A stretch of DNA of 64,000 bases from Chthonomonadales bacterium (GTDB lineage: Bacteria; Armatimonadota; Chthonomonadetes; Chthonomonadales; CAJBBX01), in NCBI GenBank assembly GCA_020849275.1, contig JADLGO010000023.1:1-64000 (forward strand). The letters run 5' to 3'. Below are positions 1 through 10,038 of this stretch, one piece after another. Below the pieces are notes generated by a model. It saw only the letters and a program-made list of their open reading frames with translations, did not search any database and was not told the DNA's origin. A program made the position numbers and the translations under genes. Numbering within the stretch: the first letter of the stretch is position 1; each line of letters begins with the position of its first letter.

Positions 1-3000
1 GTTTCAATCCTCACCGGCCCCGAAGGGCCGGTGCAACCATGCCCCGCCAAGGAGAGGAGAGAGATGAGAGCAGTTTCAATCCTCACCGGCCCCGAAGGGC
101 CGGTGCACCTGGGGGGGGAGGAGCCCGTACTCGGCGAGCCCCGAGCGTTTCAATCCTCACCGGCCCCGAAGGGCCGGTGCACCATGCCTCCGCGCAGAAG
201 GATCTCCTCGATTTCCTGTTTCAATCCTCACCGGCCCCGAAGGGCCGGTGCAACTGGACCGGCGGGGCGCCACTGGGCAACAGCGACGAGTTTCAATCCT
301 CACCGGCCCCGAAGGGCCGGTGCAACTTCACGGTCGAAGTCCCGCTGCCGCCAACCGATAATGTTTCAATCCTCACCGGCCCCGAAGGGCCGGTGCAACA
401 TGGATGTTGGCGGTGCTGCTCGCCAGCGGTCGAGTTTCAATCCTCACCGGCCCCGAAGGGCCGGTGCAACCCTCTCGCAGGTCGGCCAGTTGCAGGTCCG
501 CCACCTGTTTCAATCCTCACCGGCCCCGAAGGGCCGGTGCAACTACGACGGCGTGAGCGACTGGGCCGCAGGCTCCGCGTTTCAATCCTCACCGGCCCCG
601 AAGGGCCGGTGCAACCGCCGGCACGACCCACGCGCCGACCCCCGCTTCGGCGTTTCAATCCTCACCGGCCCCGAAGGGCCGGTGCAACCATACGCCAGAT
701 CTGGATCGCGATGCCAACGGAGAACGTTTCAATCCTCACCGGCCCCGAAGGGCCGGTGCAACCCGGCTGGCCGTGACGCCCGCGTCCGCCAAACACAAGT
801 TTCAATCCTCACCGGCCCCGAAGGGCCGGTGCAACGCGTACGCGCATCTCGCGGAGGCGTTGCGCGCGGGCGTTTCAATCCTCACCGGCCCCGAAGGGCC
901 GGTGCACCCGGCCCACCAACAGACGCCTGGCTCCACGTCGCCATGTTTCAATCCTCACCGGCCCCGAAGGGCCGGTGCAACTGCCCGGGTTGGTTCGTCC
1001 CCGCCGCGCCCCCGACAACGTTTCAATCCTCACCGGCCCCGAAGGGCCGGTGCAACGGAACTCCTCCAACGGATCCAGTCCTTTTCACAGGTTTCAATCC
1101 TCACCGGCCCCGAAGGGCCGGTGCAACTTCGGCGTGGAGCCGCGAAGGCGCTCGCCCTCCTCGCCGGTTTCAATCCTCACCGGCCCCGAAGGGCCGGTGC
1201 AACTCCGCCACCCGGCGCAGATGCCGCGCGTGGCAGCGGTTTCAATCCTCACCGGCCCCGAAGGGCCGGTGCAACCCCACACCTGGGTGCCGTCCTGCGT
1301 CCGCCCGAAGTTTCAATCCTCACCGGCCCCGAAGGGCCGGTGCAACCTTTCGGGTACCGCATCTGGATCTCGGGCGCGCTGTCGTTTCAATCCTCACCGG
1401 CCCCGAAGGGCCGGTGCAACCTGGGCTATGCGGGTCGCTGTGGCGTGTCCAGACCGCGTTTCAATCCTCACCGGCCCCGAAGGGCCGGTGCAACGGGCTC
1501 GAGGCTCGCGTTCGGCAGTCGATGTCGTGGCCGTTTCAATCCTCACCGGCCCCGAAGGGCCGGTGCAACGCCATGCGGGAGCCATGCGATCCCATGAGGG
1601 AGCCGTGTTTCAATCCTCACCGGCCCCGAAGGGCCGGTGCAACCTCCGAGTTCGATGTCCACGTTGTTCGTGCCGTCGCCTCGTTTCAATCCTCACCGGC
1701 CCCGAAGGGCCGGTGCAACGGGATTCTGTATCGGTGGGTGAGGCGGAAGCGTGAGGTTTCAATCCTCACCGGCCCCGAAGGGCCGGTGCAACCACGCTCG
1801 CGGACGAGTGGCGCATGCTCTACACCGGCAAGTTTCAATCCTCACCGGCCCCGAAGGGCCGGTGCACCCCGGGATAATCCTCGCGGATCTCGGGTTCGGC
1901 GCCGTTTCAATCCTCACCGGCCCCGAAGGGCCGGTGCAACACGGATACGCAGGAGGACGACATCGAGAGCCTGGGGGTTTCAATCCTCACCGGCCCCGAA
2001 GGGCCGGTGCAACGAGCGCCGGGAGGCCGCCCGTCTCGCGGACATGGGCCGTTTCAATCCTCACCGGCCCCGAAGGGCCGGTGCAACCCCCGGATAGGGC
2101 GCCCACGTAAGGAGGGAACCCCATGTTTCAATCCTCACCGGCCCCGAAGGGCCGGTGCAACCTCTTCCAGTCCACGCAGCACGCGTCGCGAGTGAGCGCG
2201 TTTCAATCCTCACCGGCCCCGAAGGGCCGGTGCAACGCGCGCGGCATCCCGGTCGCGCGGGACGGAACATTCGTTTCAATCCTCACCGGCCCCGAAGGGC
2301 CGGTGCAACCCGCCACGCTCCTCAACGGATGGTTCGGTCTGCCGCGTTTCAATCCTCACCGGCCCCGAAGGGCCGGTGCAACGGCGCCGCCCACACCGCG
2401 CCCGCCGCCGCATCGACGTTTCAATCCTCACCGGCCCCGAAGGGCCGGTGCAACGCTCGTTGGGGAGGCCCTCGAACTGCTCCGGCCACGTTTCAATCCT
2501 CACCGGCCCCGAAGGGCCGGTGCAACGGCCGCCACCCGGCACCTGCTTATGATCGGAGACACGTTTCAATCCTCACCGGCCCCGAAGGGCCGGTGCAACG
2601 CCGGATCATCGGGAAGACGTCGTCGGCCCCGCCGTAGTTTCAATCCTCACCGGCCCCGAAGGGCCGGTGCAACTGGCGGGTATGTGCTCAGACGGCGAGT
2701 GCCACGCGTTTCAATCCTCACCGGCCCCGAAGGGCCGGTGCAACTATCGACCGCGTGAATCGCCAGCATACCCTGCAGAGTTTCAATCCTCACCGGCCCC
2801 GAAGGGCCGGTGCAACGAAGCGGTTGGTGCAGGCGGGCCAGGCCGATCTCGAGGTTTCAATCCTCACCGGCCCCGAAGGGCCGGTGCAACCGGGGCATCA
2901 TTCGCCCGCCGAGGAGCCAACAAGCGCGGTTTCAATCCTCACCGGCCCCGAAGGGCCGGTGCAACTGGTAGCACTCGGCCTCGCACACGCGGCCCAGCGA

Positions 3001-6000
3001 CCGTTTCAATCCTCACCGGCCCCGAAGGGCCGGTGCAACGGTCGCGGCGGCCAACCAGTTCGTGCGCTAGATATCCGTTTCAATCCTCACCGGCCCCGAA
3101 GGGCCGGTGCAACCTGGGTGAGGCCCAGATCGGGCTCGCCAGCGCGACGTTTCAATCCTCACCGGCCCCGAAGGGCCGGTGCAACCGGGACTCGACTCCC
3201 GCTGGTCGACGCTCTCAGAGTTTCAATCCTCACCGGCCCCGAAGGGCCGGTGCAACCTGGAACGCCAAGGGCGCGCCCCCGGCGGCCGCCCCAGGTTTCA
3301 ATCCTCACCGGCCCCGAAGGGCCGGTGCAACCCCGGATAGGTCCCTACAGCGCGGTCACGCGGTAGGGTTTCAATCCTCACCGGCCCCGAAGGGCCGGTG
3401 CAACGCGGGTGTTTCCCCTCGGCTCGTGATCCTCAGTGACAGGTTTCAATCCTCACCGGCCCCGAAGGGCCGGTGCACCGGCCTCGGTCGTCGGGGGCTC
3501 GGCGGCGGGGCTCGGTTTCAATCCTCACCGGCCCCGAAGGGCCGGTGCAACGACCTGGCGATGTCGCCAGACGCAGGCTCGTGGGCGAGTTTCAATCCTC
3601 ACCGGCCCCGAAGGGCCGGTGCAACCGGGCACATCCTCCGGGAGGTTGCCCGCCTCCCGGATGTTTCAATCCTCACCGGCCCCGAAGGGCCGGTGCACCC
3701 GTACAGGGTCCCTACAGCGCGATCACGCGGTAGGGTTTCAATCCTCACCGGCCCCGAAGGGCCGGGGCCACGGGCGTCGGACGTGACCGCCCTCGAGGAC
3801 GCATGGCGTTTCAATCCTCACCGGCCCCGAAGGGCCGGTGCAACGGGCGCAGCGCCCATAGGGGGCGCACCGAGAGCGGGCGTTTCAATCCTCACCGGCC
3901 CCGAAGGGCCGGTGCAACGACAGTTCGACGCGCACAGTGTACGGGAGAGGTTGCGGTTTCAATCCTCACCGGCCCCGAAGGGCCGGTGCAACCTGGAAGA
4001 CCACGTCGGGGCGGGTGCGCATGGCGGCGTTTCAATCCTCACCGGCCCCGAAGGGCCGGTGCAACCCGACGCAAGGCGGGCAGGGACGGGGCGAGCGGGC
4101 TGTTTCAATCCTCACCGGCCCCGAAGGGCCGGTGCAACCGGCGGCGGCGGTGACCCGACATGGCCGAGAATGAAAAAGTTTCAATCCTCACCGGCCCCGA
4201 AGGGCCGGTGCAACGGCGTATCTCGACAGGCTGTCTCGGCCAGAGTGAGGAGAGGTTTCAGTCCTCACCGGCCCCGAAGGGCCGGTGCAACCGGTCAGCC
4301 GCCGGGATCGCCGCGCCCGGCGGCGGCGGTGTTTCAATCCTCACCGGCCCCGAAGGGCCGGTGCAACGGCGGGACCCAGCTCCCGCTGGGGGACGCTCTC
4401 AGAGTTTCAATCCTCACCGGCCCCGAAGGGCCGGTGCAACGCCCGCGAGTCGGGCCTGCCGCAGCTGGAGGGTACGCTCGTTTCAATCCTCACCGGCCCC
4501 GAAGGGCCGGTGCAACTATACTACCAATGTAGTTAGGCACGAACGTTGAATAGTTTCAATCCTCACCGGCCCCGAAGGGCCGGTGCAACGTGCGCCCCCC
4601 ATGGGCGCTGCGCCCCACGCCGCGCGGTTTCAAGCCTCACCGGCCCCGAAGGGCCGGTGCAACCGCTTTGCGGAGAACGGCCTGATGCGCGGCCAGAATG
4701 TTTCAATCCTCACCGGCCCCGAAGGGCCGGTGCAACCGCCGTCACACGGCATGTGGATGGTAATCCATGCCTTGTTTCAATCCTCACCGGCCCCGAAGGG
4801 CCGGTGCAACGCCTTCCCTGTCGCCACGCTGCGATGGAGAACGTGTTGGTTTCAATCCTCACCGGCCCCGAAGGGCCGGTGCAACGGCGGGCGATCCGCC
4901 CGCCGAATCGCGGGAGAGGACGTTTCAATCCTCACCGGCCCCGAAGGGCCGGTGCACCGCGCGCACTGCTCGGCATCTAGTCGCGGAGTGAAGGGAGGTT
5001 TCAATCCTCACCGGCCCCGAAGGGCCGGTGCAACCTCGGCAGAGCCTGCCGATTCTCTGCGCGACGCGCAGGTTTCAATCCTCACCGGCCCCGAAGGGCC
5101 GGTGCACCGCTCTTCAACAAGGCGGTGGCCGACTACAACAATCTGTTTCAATCCTCACCGGCCCCGAAGGGCCGGTGCAACCCGCATGGCGCTTATCGCG
5201 TCTTCGGGCAACTCGATGTTTCAATCCTCACCGGCCCCGAAGGGCCGGTGCAACCCGATGCGCACGGCCGCAATCAAGCGGCACACGCGCGTTTCAATCC
5301 TCACCGGCCCCGAAGGGCCGGTGCAACGGCGAGGGCCTTCCCTGTCGCCACGCCGCGATTGATGTTTCAATCCTCACCGGCCCCGAAGGGCCGGTGCAAC
5401 GCGCGGGCTGGGTCCCCGAAGCGAGGGCGCTTCGGGGTTTCAATCCTCACCGGCCCCGAAGGGCCGGTGCAACCTCGGCGGGCAACAACCACACGCTGTC
5501 GGGCGCGTCGTTTCAATCCTCACCGGCCCCGAAGGGCCGGTGCAACATTCCCGCCGACATTTCCGTCGACCTCAGCGGGACCGTTTCAATCCTCACCGGC
5601 CCCGAAGGGCCGGTGCAACATCAGCAGTTGATGAAACGCGCGCACCGGATCGGGCGTGTTTCAATCCTCACCGGCCCCGAAGGGCCGGTGCAACTGCGAT
5701 TATGCACCAGGCGCGCCGCGTGGGCGACGTGTTTCAATCCTCACCGGCCCCGAAGGGCCGGTGCAACACCCGCTGCACGCGGGCGGGAAGATGCGCGGCA
5801 CCGTGTTTCAATCCTCACCGGCCCCGAAGGGCCGGTGCAACATGCCGATCCGGATGAGGTGTCGGTGGATTACACATCCGTTTCAATCCTCACCGGCCCC
5901 GAAGGGCCGGTGCAACGGTCCGCCACGTGCTCAGCCCGCGCGCCCGCCGGCTGTTTCAATCCTCACCGGCCCCGAAGGGCCGGTGCAACCCACGCTGGGG

Positions 6001-8560
6001 GAGAACCCCCCGTACCTGGCGTTGTTTCAATCCTCACCGGCCCCGAAGGGCCGGTGCAACCGCGTCGATCGACTCGGGCGCCGCGTAGCGGTGCCAGGTT
6101 TCAATCCTCACCGGCCCCGAAGGGCCGGTGCAACCTCCCAGGATGCACGCGCAAGGCACACCAGCTCCGTTTCAATCCTCACCGGCCCCGAAGGGCCGGT
6201 GCAACGGGAGCGTCCCCGTACACGGGGGCGCTTGTACGAGAAGTTTCAATCCTCACCGGCCCCGAAGGGCCGGTGCAACATGGCCTCGTACGAGGGCGCG
6301 GCCGCGAGCCTTCGTTTCAATCCTCACCGGCCCCGAAGGGCCGGTGCAACGAGGACGGGCGTCCCGTCCTGGACGCCCGACGCTACGTTTCAATCCTCAC
6401 CGGCCCCGAAGGGCCGGTGCAACAACATAGAGATGATCGGGGGCGTCAACTGCAATACAGTTTCAATCCTCACCGGCCCCGAAGGGCCGGTGCAACAGGG
6501 CGGCGAGCGCGCGCCAGCGCCTTCGGTTCCGTCGTTTCAATCCTCACCGGCCCCGAAGGGCCGGTGCAACCTCCGCCAGCCGGTGGACCACGCCGGATCC
6601 GATGCCGATGTTTCAATCCTCACCGGCCCCGAAGGGCCGGTGCAACTATGGGAGTGCAACCCGATTCTAGCGTGGGAACATGGTTTCAATCCTCACCGGC
6701 CCCGAAGGGCCGGTGCAACCATGGAGGCCTTGGAAGCGCTCCGCCGTGTTCGTCGCGTTTCAATCCTCACCGGCCCCGAAGGGCCGGTGCAACCATGGAG
6801 GCCTTGGAAGCGCTCCGCCGTGTTCGTCGCGTTTCAATCCTCACCGGCCCCGAAGGGCCGGTGCAACTTACGGCCGGCTTCGCGCCACCGGTTCTGCAGC
6901 TCCCGGTTTCAATCCTCACCGGCCCCGAAGGGCCGGTGCAACCGTTCGCGCCATCAAGGCGGTGCTCATCCGCTACATGTTTCAATCCTCACCGGCCCCG
7001 AAGGGCCGGTGCAACTGGCCAAATATTCATGTAGGCGGCGGAATCTATTCGTTTCAATCCTCACCGGCCCCGAAGGGCCGGTGCAACGACAGTCAACGCG
7101 CGTGATGAGTATTACACACAGGACGTTTCAATCCTCACCGGCCCCGAAGGGCCGGTGCAACACCCTGGTCGGCGACGACCAGAGCTACGCCGTAACGCGT
7201 TTCAATCCTCACCGGCCCCGAAGGGCCGGTGCAACTGGCCTGAAACGGCTGTCCGTGGCTGCAGTGCGTCAGGTTTCAATCCTCACCGGCCCCGAAGGGC
7301 CGGTGCAACTTCGACTGGGCGCGCACATTCGGCGAGGAGATGGCCAACGTTTCAATCCTCACCGGCCCCGAAGGGCCGGTGCAACCGCGACGGGCAGACG
7401 GCGAACCCTAAGCACCTGACGTTTCAATCCTCACCGGCCCCGAAGGGCCGGTGCAACGTGGACGACGGGCAGACGGCGACGTGCCGACTGGAGTTTCAAT
7501 CCTCACCGGCCCCGAAGGGCCGGTGCACCGAGGGGGTCGTCACGGACGCGCTTCGCCGCCTGGAGCGGTTTCAATCCTCACCGGCCCCGAAGGGCCGGTG
7601 CAACCATCATGGAGGAGCTCCAGGACGTGCGGACGCTCCCCATGTTTCAATCCTCACCGGCCCCGAAGGGCCGGTGCAACGACCAGTTGTTCCCGCGGTC
7701 GTGGTTGAGGTGATACGTTTCAATCCTCACCGGCCCCGAAGGGCCGGTGCAACCAGCTCCGCACCATCGTATACGCCAACTCGCTCGTCAAGTTTCAATC
7801 CTCACCGGCCCCGAAGGGCCGGTGCACCGGGACATAACCCTCCAACCAAGCCACGTTATCACGCAGTTTCAATCCTCACCGGCCCCGAAGGGCCGGTGCA
7901 ACGGGGCTGGTGTACCGCGTGTACAACGCGACCGCGCAGTTTCAATCCTCACCGGCCCCGAAGGGCCGGTGCAACACGCCCGACCTTGCGATCCGGCATC
8001 CGCGCTGGGCGGTTTCAATCCTCACCGGCCCCGAAGGGCCGGTGCAACCTGCTCAAGGCCGGAGCGCTGGTCTGTCCAGTGGCGTTTCAATCCTCACCGG
8101 CCCCGAAGGGCCGGTGCAACCGGCAGCACGATCGCCTGCTCCGCGACGGGCAGCGACGTTTCAATCCTCACCGGCCCCGAAGGGCCGGTGCAACGTCGGG
8201 ATGAGCGAGGACCAGACGCAAGCCAGGGCCGTTTCAATCCTCACCGGCCCCGAAGGGCCGGTGCAACTTGGAGTAACACAGGGAGCGACTCCCTGGCATC
8301 GAGTTTCAATCCTCACCGGCCCCGAAGGGCCGGTGCAACGCACGCTCCTGACGCTCGGCGATGATTACTGGCTGGTTTCAATCCTCACCGGCCCCGAAGG
8401 GCCGGTGCAACCTGCCCCTCGTACTCATGCGTGCGGCAGGCGAGCAGCCGTTTCAATCCTCACCGGCCCCGAAGGGCCGGTGCAACGCGTGCAGCGGTGG
8501 TCCGACCTGCTTACGCCGGAGAAGTTTCAATCCTCACCGGCCCCGAAGGGCCGGTGCAAC
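1..8560 (-). CRISPR. CRISPR array, 117 repeats, type I-C-like repeat, truncated at window start
   Basis: I located 117 copies of a 37-nt repeat (first at 1, last at 8524-8560) with 116 complete spacers; unit length is 71-76 nt and spacers average about 36-37 nt. On the plus strand each copy begins GTTTCAATCC and ends GGTGCAAC. On the minus strand it begins GTTGCACC, forms a 9-bp stem (CACCGGCCC pairing with GGGCCGGTG) closed by TTCG, and ends AGGATTGAAAC, which is the usual 3' end and so sets transcription leftward. Cas2 and the leader lie on the right, so the newest spacers are near 8524 and the oldest are at or beyond position 1. Ten copies end GTGCACC (73, 147, 872, 1832, 3443, 3663, 4922, 5072, 7493, 7792). 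Copies at 3735, 4255 and 4627 carry other changes. Cleavage at the stem base by Cas5c would leave the 11-nt 5' handle known for type I-C. Confidence 0.99.
6683..6830 (-). repeat. Tandem duplication of one repeat-spacer unit
   Basis: The 37-nt spacers at 6720-6756 and 6794-6830 are identical (both start CATGGAGGCC and end GTTCGTCGC), and the intervening repeat is consensus. The unit of 74 nt has therefore been duplicated in tandem, by recombination between repeats or by double capture of one protospacer. It is the only exact spacer duplication I noticed. Confidence 0.95.
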
Positions 8561-8699
8561 CCCCCCACATGAGCGTGGAATCGGGCCGAATGCCGGGCCC
8601 TCGCCACGGCAGTCGGCCGGCGCAACCCACGTCCCGCGAAGGAGCACGACCGCGAACCCCACGCTCAGCGCGCCAGAGCTTGCGGTTCGCGCACCCCGA
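8561..8699 (-). promoter_or_regulatory. CRISPR leader between cas2 and the first repeat
   Basis: These 139 nt lie between the cas2 stop codon and the leader-proximal repeat. Read on the minus strand they contain GCGAACC and, about 25 nt later, GGTTCGC (plus-strand positions 8684-8690 and 8652-8658). Such GCGAACC-type blocks are often seen in I-C and III leaders. A C6 run (8561-8566) abuts the repeat. I found no convincing -35/-10 pair, so the array may be transcribed by read-through from cas2 or from an unrecognised GC-rich promoter. The leader role is inferred from position and repeat orientation. Confidence 0.75.
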
Positions 8700-8990
8700 T
8701 CATACCACCAGCGGGGCCCGGAAGTCGACGTACCCGTCCCGGCCCCACACCCGCACCACCTCCTCGCGGCGCCCACGGAGCGTGTAGATCCGCAGGCTGT
8801 CCTCGTCCGTGTCGATCAGGCCCACCAGCTTGCGTCGAAACCGCTCGAAGTCCGTATCGGCCAGCGAGCACTCGAACACCGAGTACTGCACCCGCTGGCC
8901 AAACCCCTCGCAGGCCTTCGCCACTTTCCGAAGCCGCCGCCGACCCTCGCGTGTCTCCGTGTTCACGTCGTAGGCCACCACGATGTTCAT
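8700..8990 (-). CDS. cas2: CRISPR-associated endonuclease Cas2
   Basis: A 96-aa protein of normal Cas2 length. It opens MNIVVAYDVNTETREGRRRL, giving the beta-1 strand with the conserved Asp of the ferredoxin-like Cas2 fold, and continues with the usual QYSVFEC strand. Cas2 is the dimeric core of the Cas1-Cas2 integrase that inserts new spacers at the leader end. The ATG lies 10 nt after the cas1 stop and is preceded by GGAGCGGCGA. It is the last cas gene before the leader, the normal I-C arrangement, and must serve both effector modules because no second cas2 is present. Confidence 0.97.
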   Translation of the reverse strand: MNIVVAYDVNTETREGRRRLRKVAKACEGFGQRVQYSVFECSLADTDFERFRRKLVGLIDTDEDSLRIYTLRGRREEVVRVWGRDGYVDFRAPLVV

Positions 8991-9000
8991 TCGCCGCTCC

Positions 9001-10038
9001 TCACTGCCGCGCCACGTAGGGCAGGTACGAGGGCAGGTCGCCGCGCAGGTGCCGCGCCAGCAGCCGCGCCTGCAGGTGCGGGAGCAGCCCCACCGGGGCG
9101 CGCTCCTTCAGAAACGGGTGCACCACCTCCTCCTGCTTGTGCTCCTGGTAGGCGCGCAGCACCAGGCGCCGCCCGTCGTCCGTCATCATCACGCTGCCGC
9201 CCGGCCGCTCCTCGAAGTGCTCGGGGCGCACCTGCCGCCGATTGATGAGCCCGAGCACCACCCGGTCCACAAGCGGCGCGCGAAACTCCTCCATCAGGTC
9301 CAGCGCCAGCGACGGCCGGCCAGGCCGGATGGCGTGCAGGAAGCCCACCTGCGGGTCCAGCCCCACGCCCTCCGCCGCGCCCACGCAGTCCGAGGTCAGG
9401 ATGGCGTAGAGGAACGAGAGCAGCGCGTTCACCCGGTCGCGCGGCGGCCGGCGCGTCCGCGCGCGGAAGGCGAACTCGGCCGGCGGGCGGGAGATGACGT
9501 GGCCGAGCACCGCGAAGTAGAGCGCGGCCGCCTGCCCCTCCACCCCGCGCACCACCTCAAGGCTGTCCGCGCCCGGCAGCGCGGTCAGCAGCACCGCCAT
9601 GGAGGAGCAGGCCTCACGCAGCGCCTCGCGCCCCTCCTCGCTCCGGCAGTCGCGCGCTCCACGCAGCAGCAACGAGCGCCCGTTGCGCAGCTTCGCCGCC
9701 ACCATCGCGCGGGCCACGTCGGCGCACCGGCCCGCGTCCGCCCCGGCCTCGTACTGCGCCGTCCGCAGCAGCACGTTGCCGCCCGTGGGACCGACCACCC
9801 GCGCCTGGAAGCGCCCGGCCCCGTCCAGGAAGGTGATTCCCCGCCCGTCGCGCGCGCAGCGCTCCATCAGCGGCGCCGAGGGCGTGGCCCCGCCGAAGAA
9901 GACGAGCGAGCCCAGATGCAGCAGCGGCGCCTGCAGCAGCCGCTCGCCCTGCGCCTCCACGCGCACCGTGTCACCGTCCAGGCGCGCGTAGGCGCCCGGC
10001 GTCAGCACGAAGAGCGTGTTGAGCAGCTCACGGCTCAT
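9001..10038 (-). CDS. cas1: CRISPR-associated integrase Cas1 (type I-C)
   Basis: A 345-aa protein, the normal length for type I-C Cas1. Its N-terminal beta domain starts MSRELLNTLFVLTPGAYARL. The C-terminal helical catalytic domain carries VNALLSFLYAILTSD, then GLDPQVGFLHAIRPGRPSLA with the metal-binding His, and LDLMEEFR with the acidic ligand. It is the metal-dependent integrase that joins prespacers to the leader-side repeat. The ATG overlaps the stop of the CARF-RelE gene as ATGA (10035-10038), so it is translationally coupled to a type III accessory gene rather than to cas4, its usual I-C neighbour. Starts further upstream would run into that gene, so the ATG at 10038 was chosen. Confidence 0.97.
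   Translation of the reverse strand: MSRELLNTLFVLTPGAYARLDGDTVRVEAQGERLLQAPLLHLGSLVFFGGATPSAPLMERCARDGRGITFLDGAGRFQARVVGPTGGNVLLRTAQYEAGADAGRCADVARAMVAAKLRNGRSLLLRGARDCRSEEGREALREACSSMAVLLTALPGADSLEVVRGVEGQAAALYFAVLGHVISRPPAEFAFRARTRRPPRDRVNALLSFLYAILTSDCVGAAEGVGLDPQVGFLHAIRPGRPSLALDLMEEFRAPLVDRVVLGLINRRQVRPEHFEERPGGSVMMTDDGRRLVLRAYQEHKQEEVVHPFLKERAPVGLLPHLQARLLARHLRGDLPSYLPYVARQ

Noticed and set aside
31-8570. Long open frames with repeated FQSSPAPKGRCN, VSILTGPEGPVQ or FNPHRPRRAGAT peptides
   Set aside because: They are the CRISPR repeat read in three frames, interrupted by spacers; no gene is present.
8615-8626. GGCCGGCGCAAC in the leader as a degenerate extra repeat
   Set aside because: Only 12 nt resemble the repeat end and the stem is absent; likely chance in GC-rich DNA.
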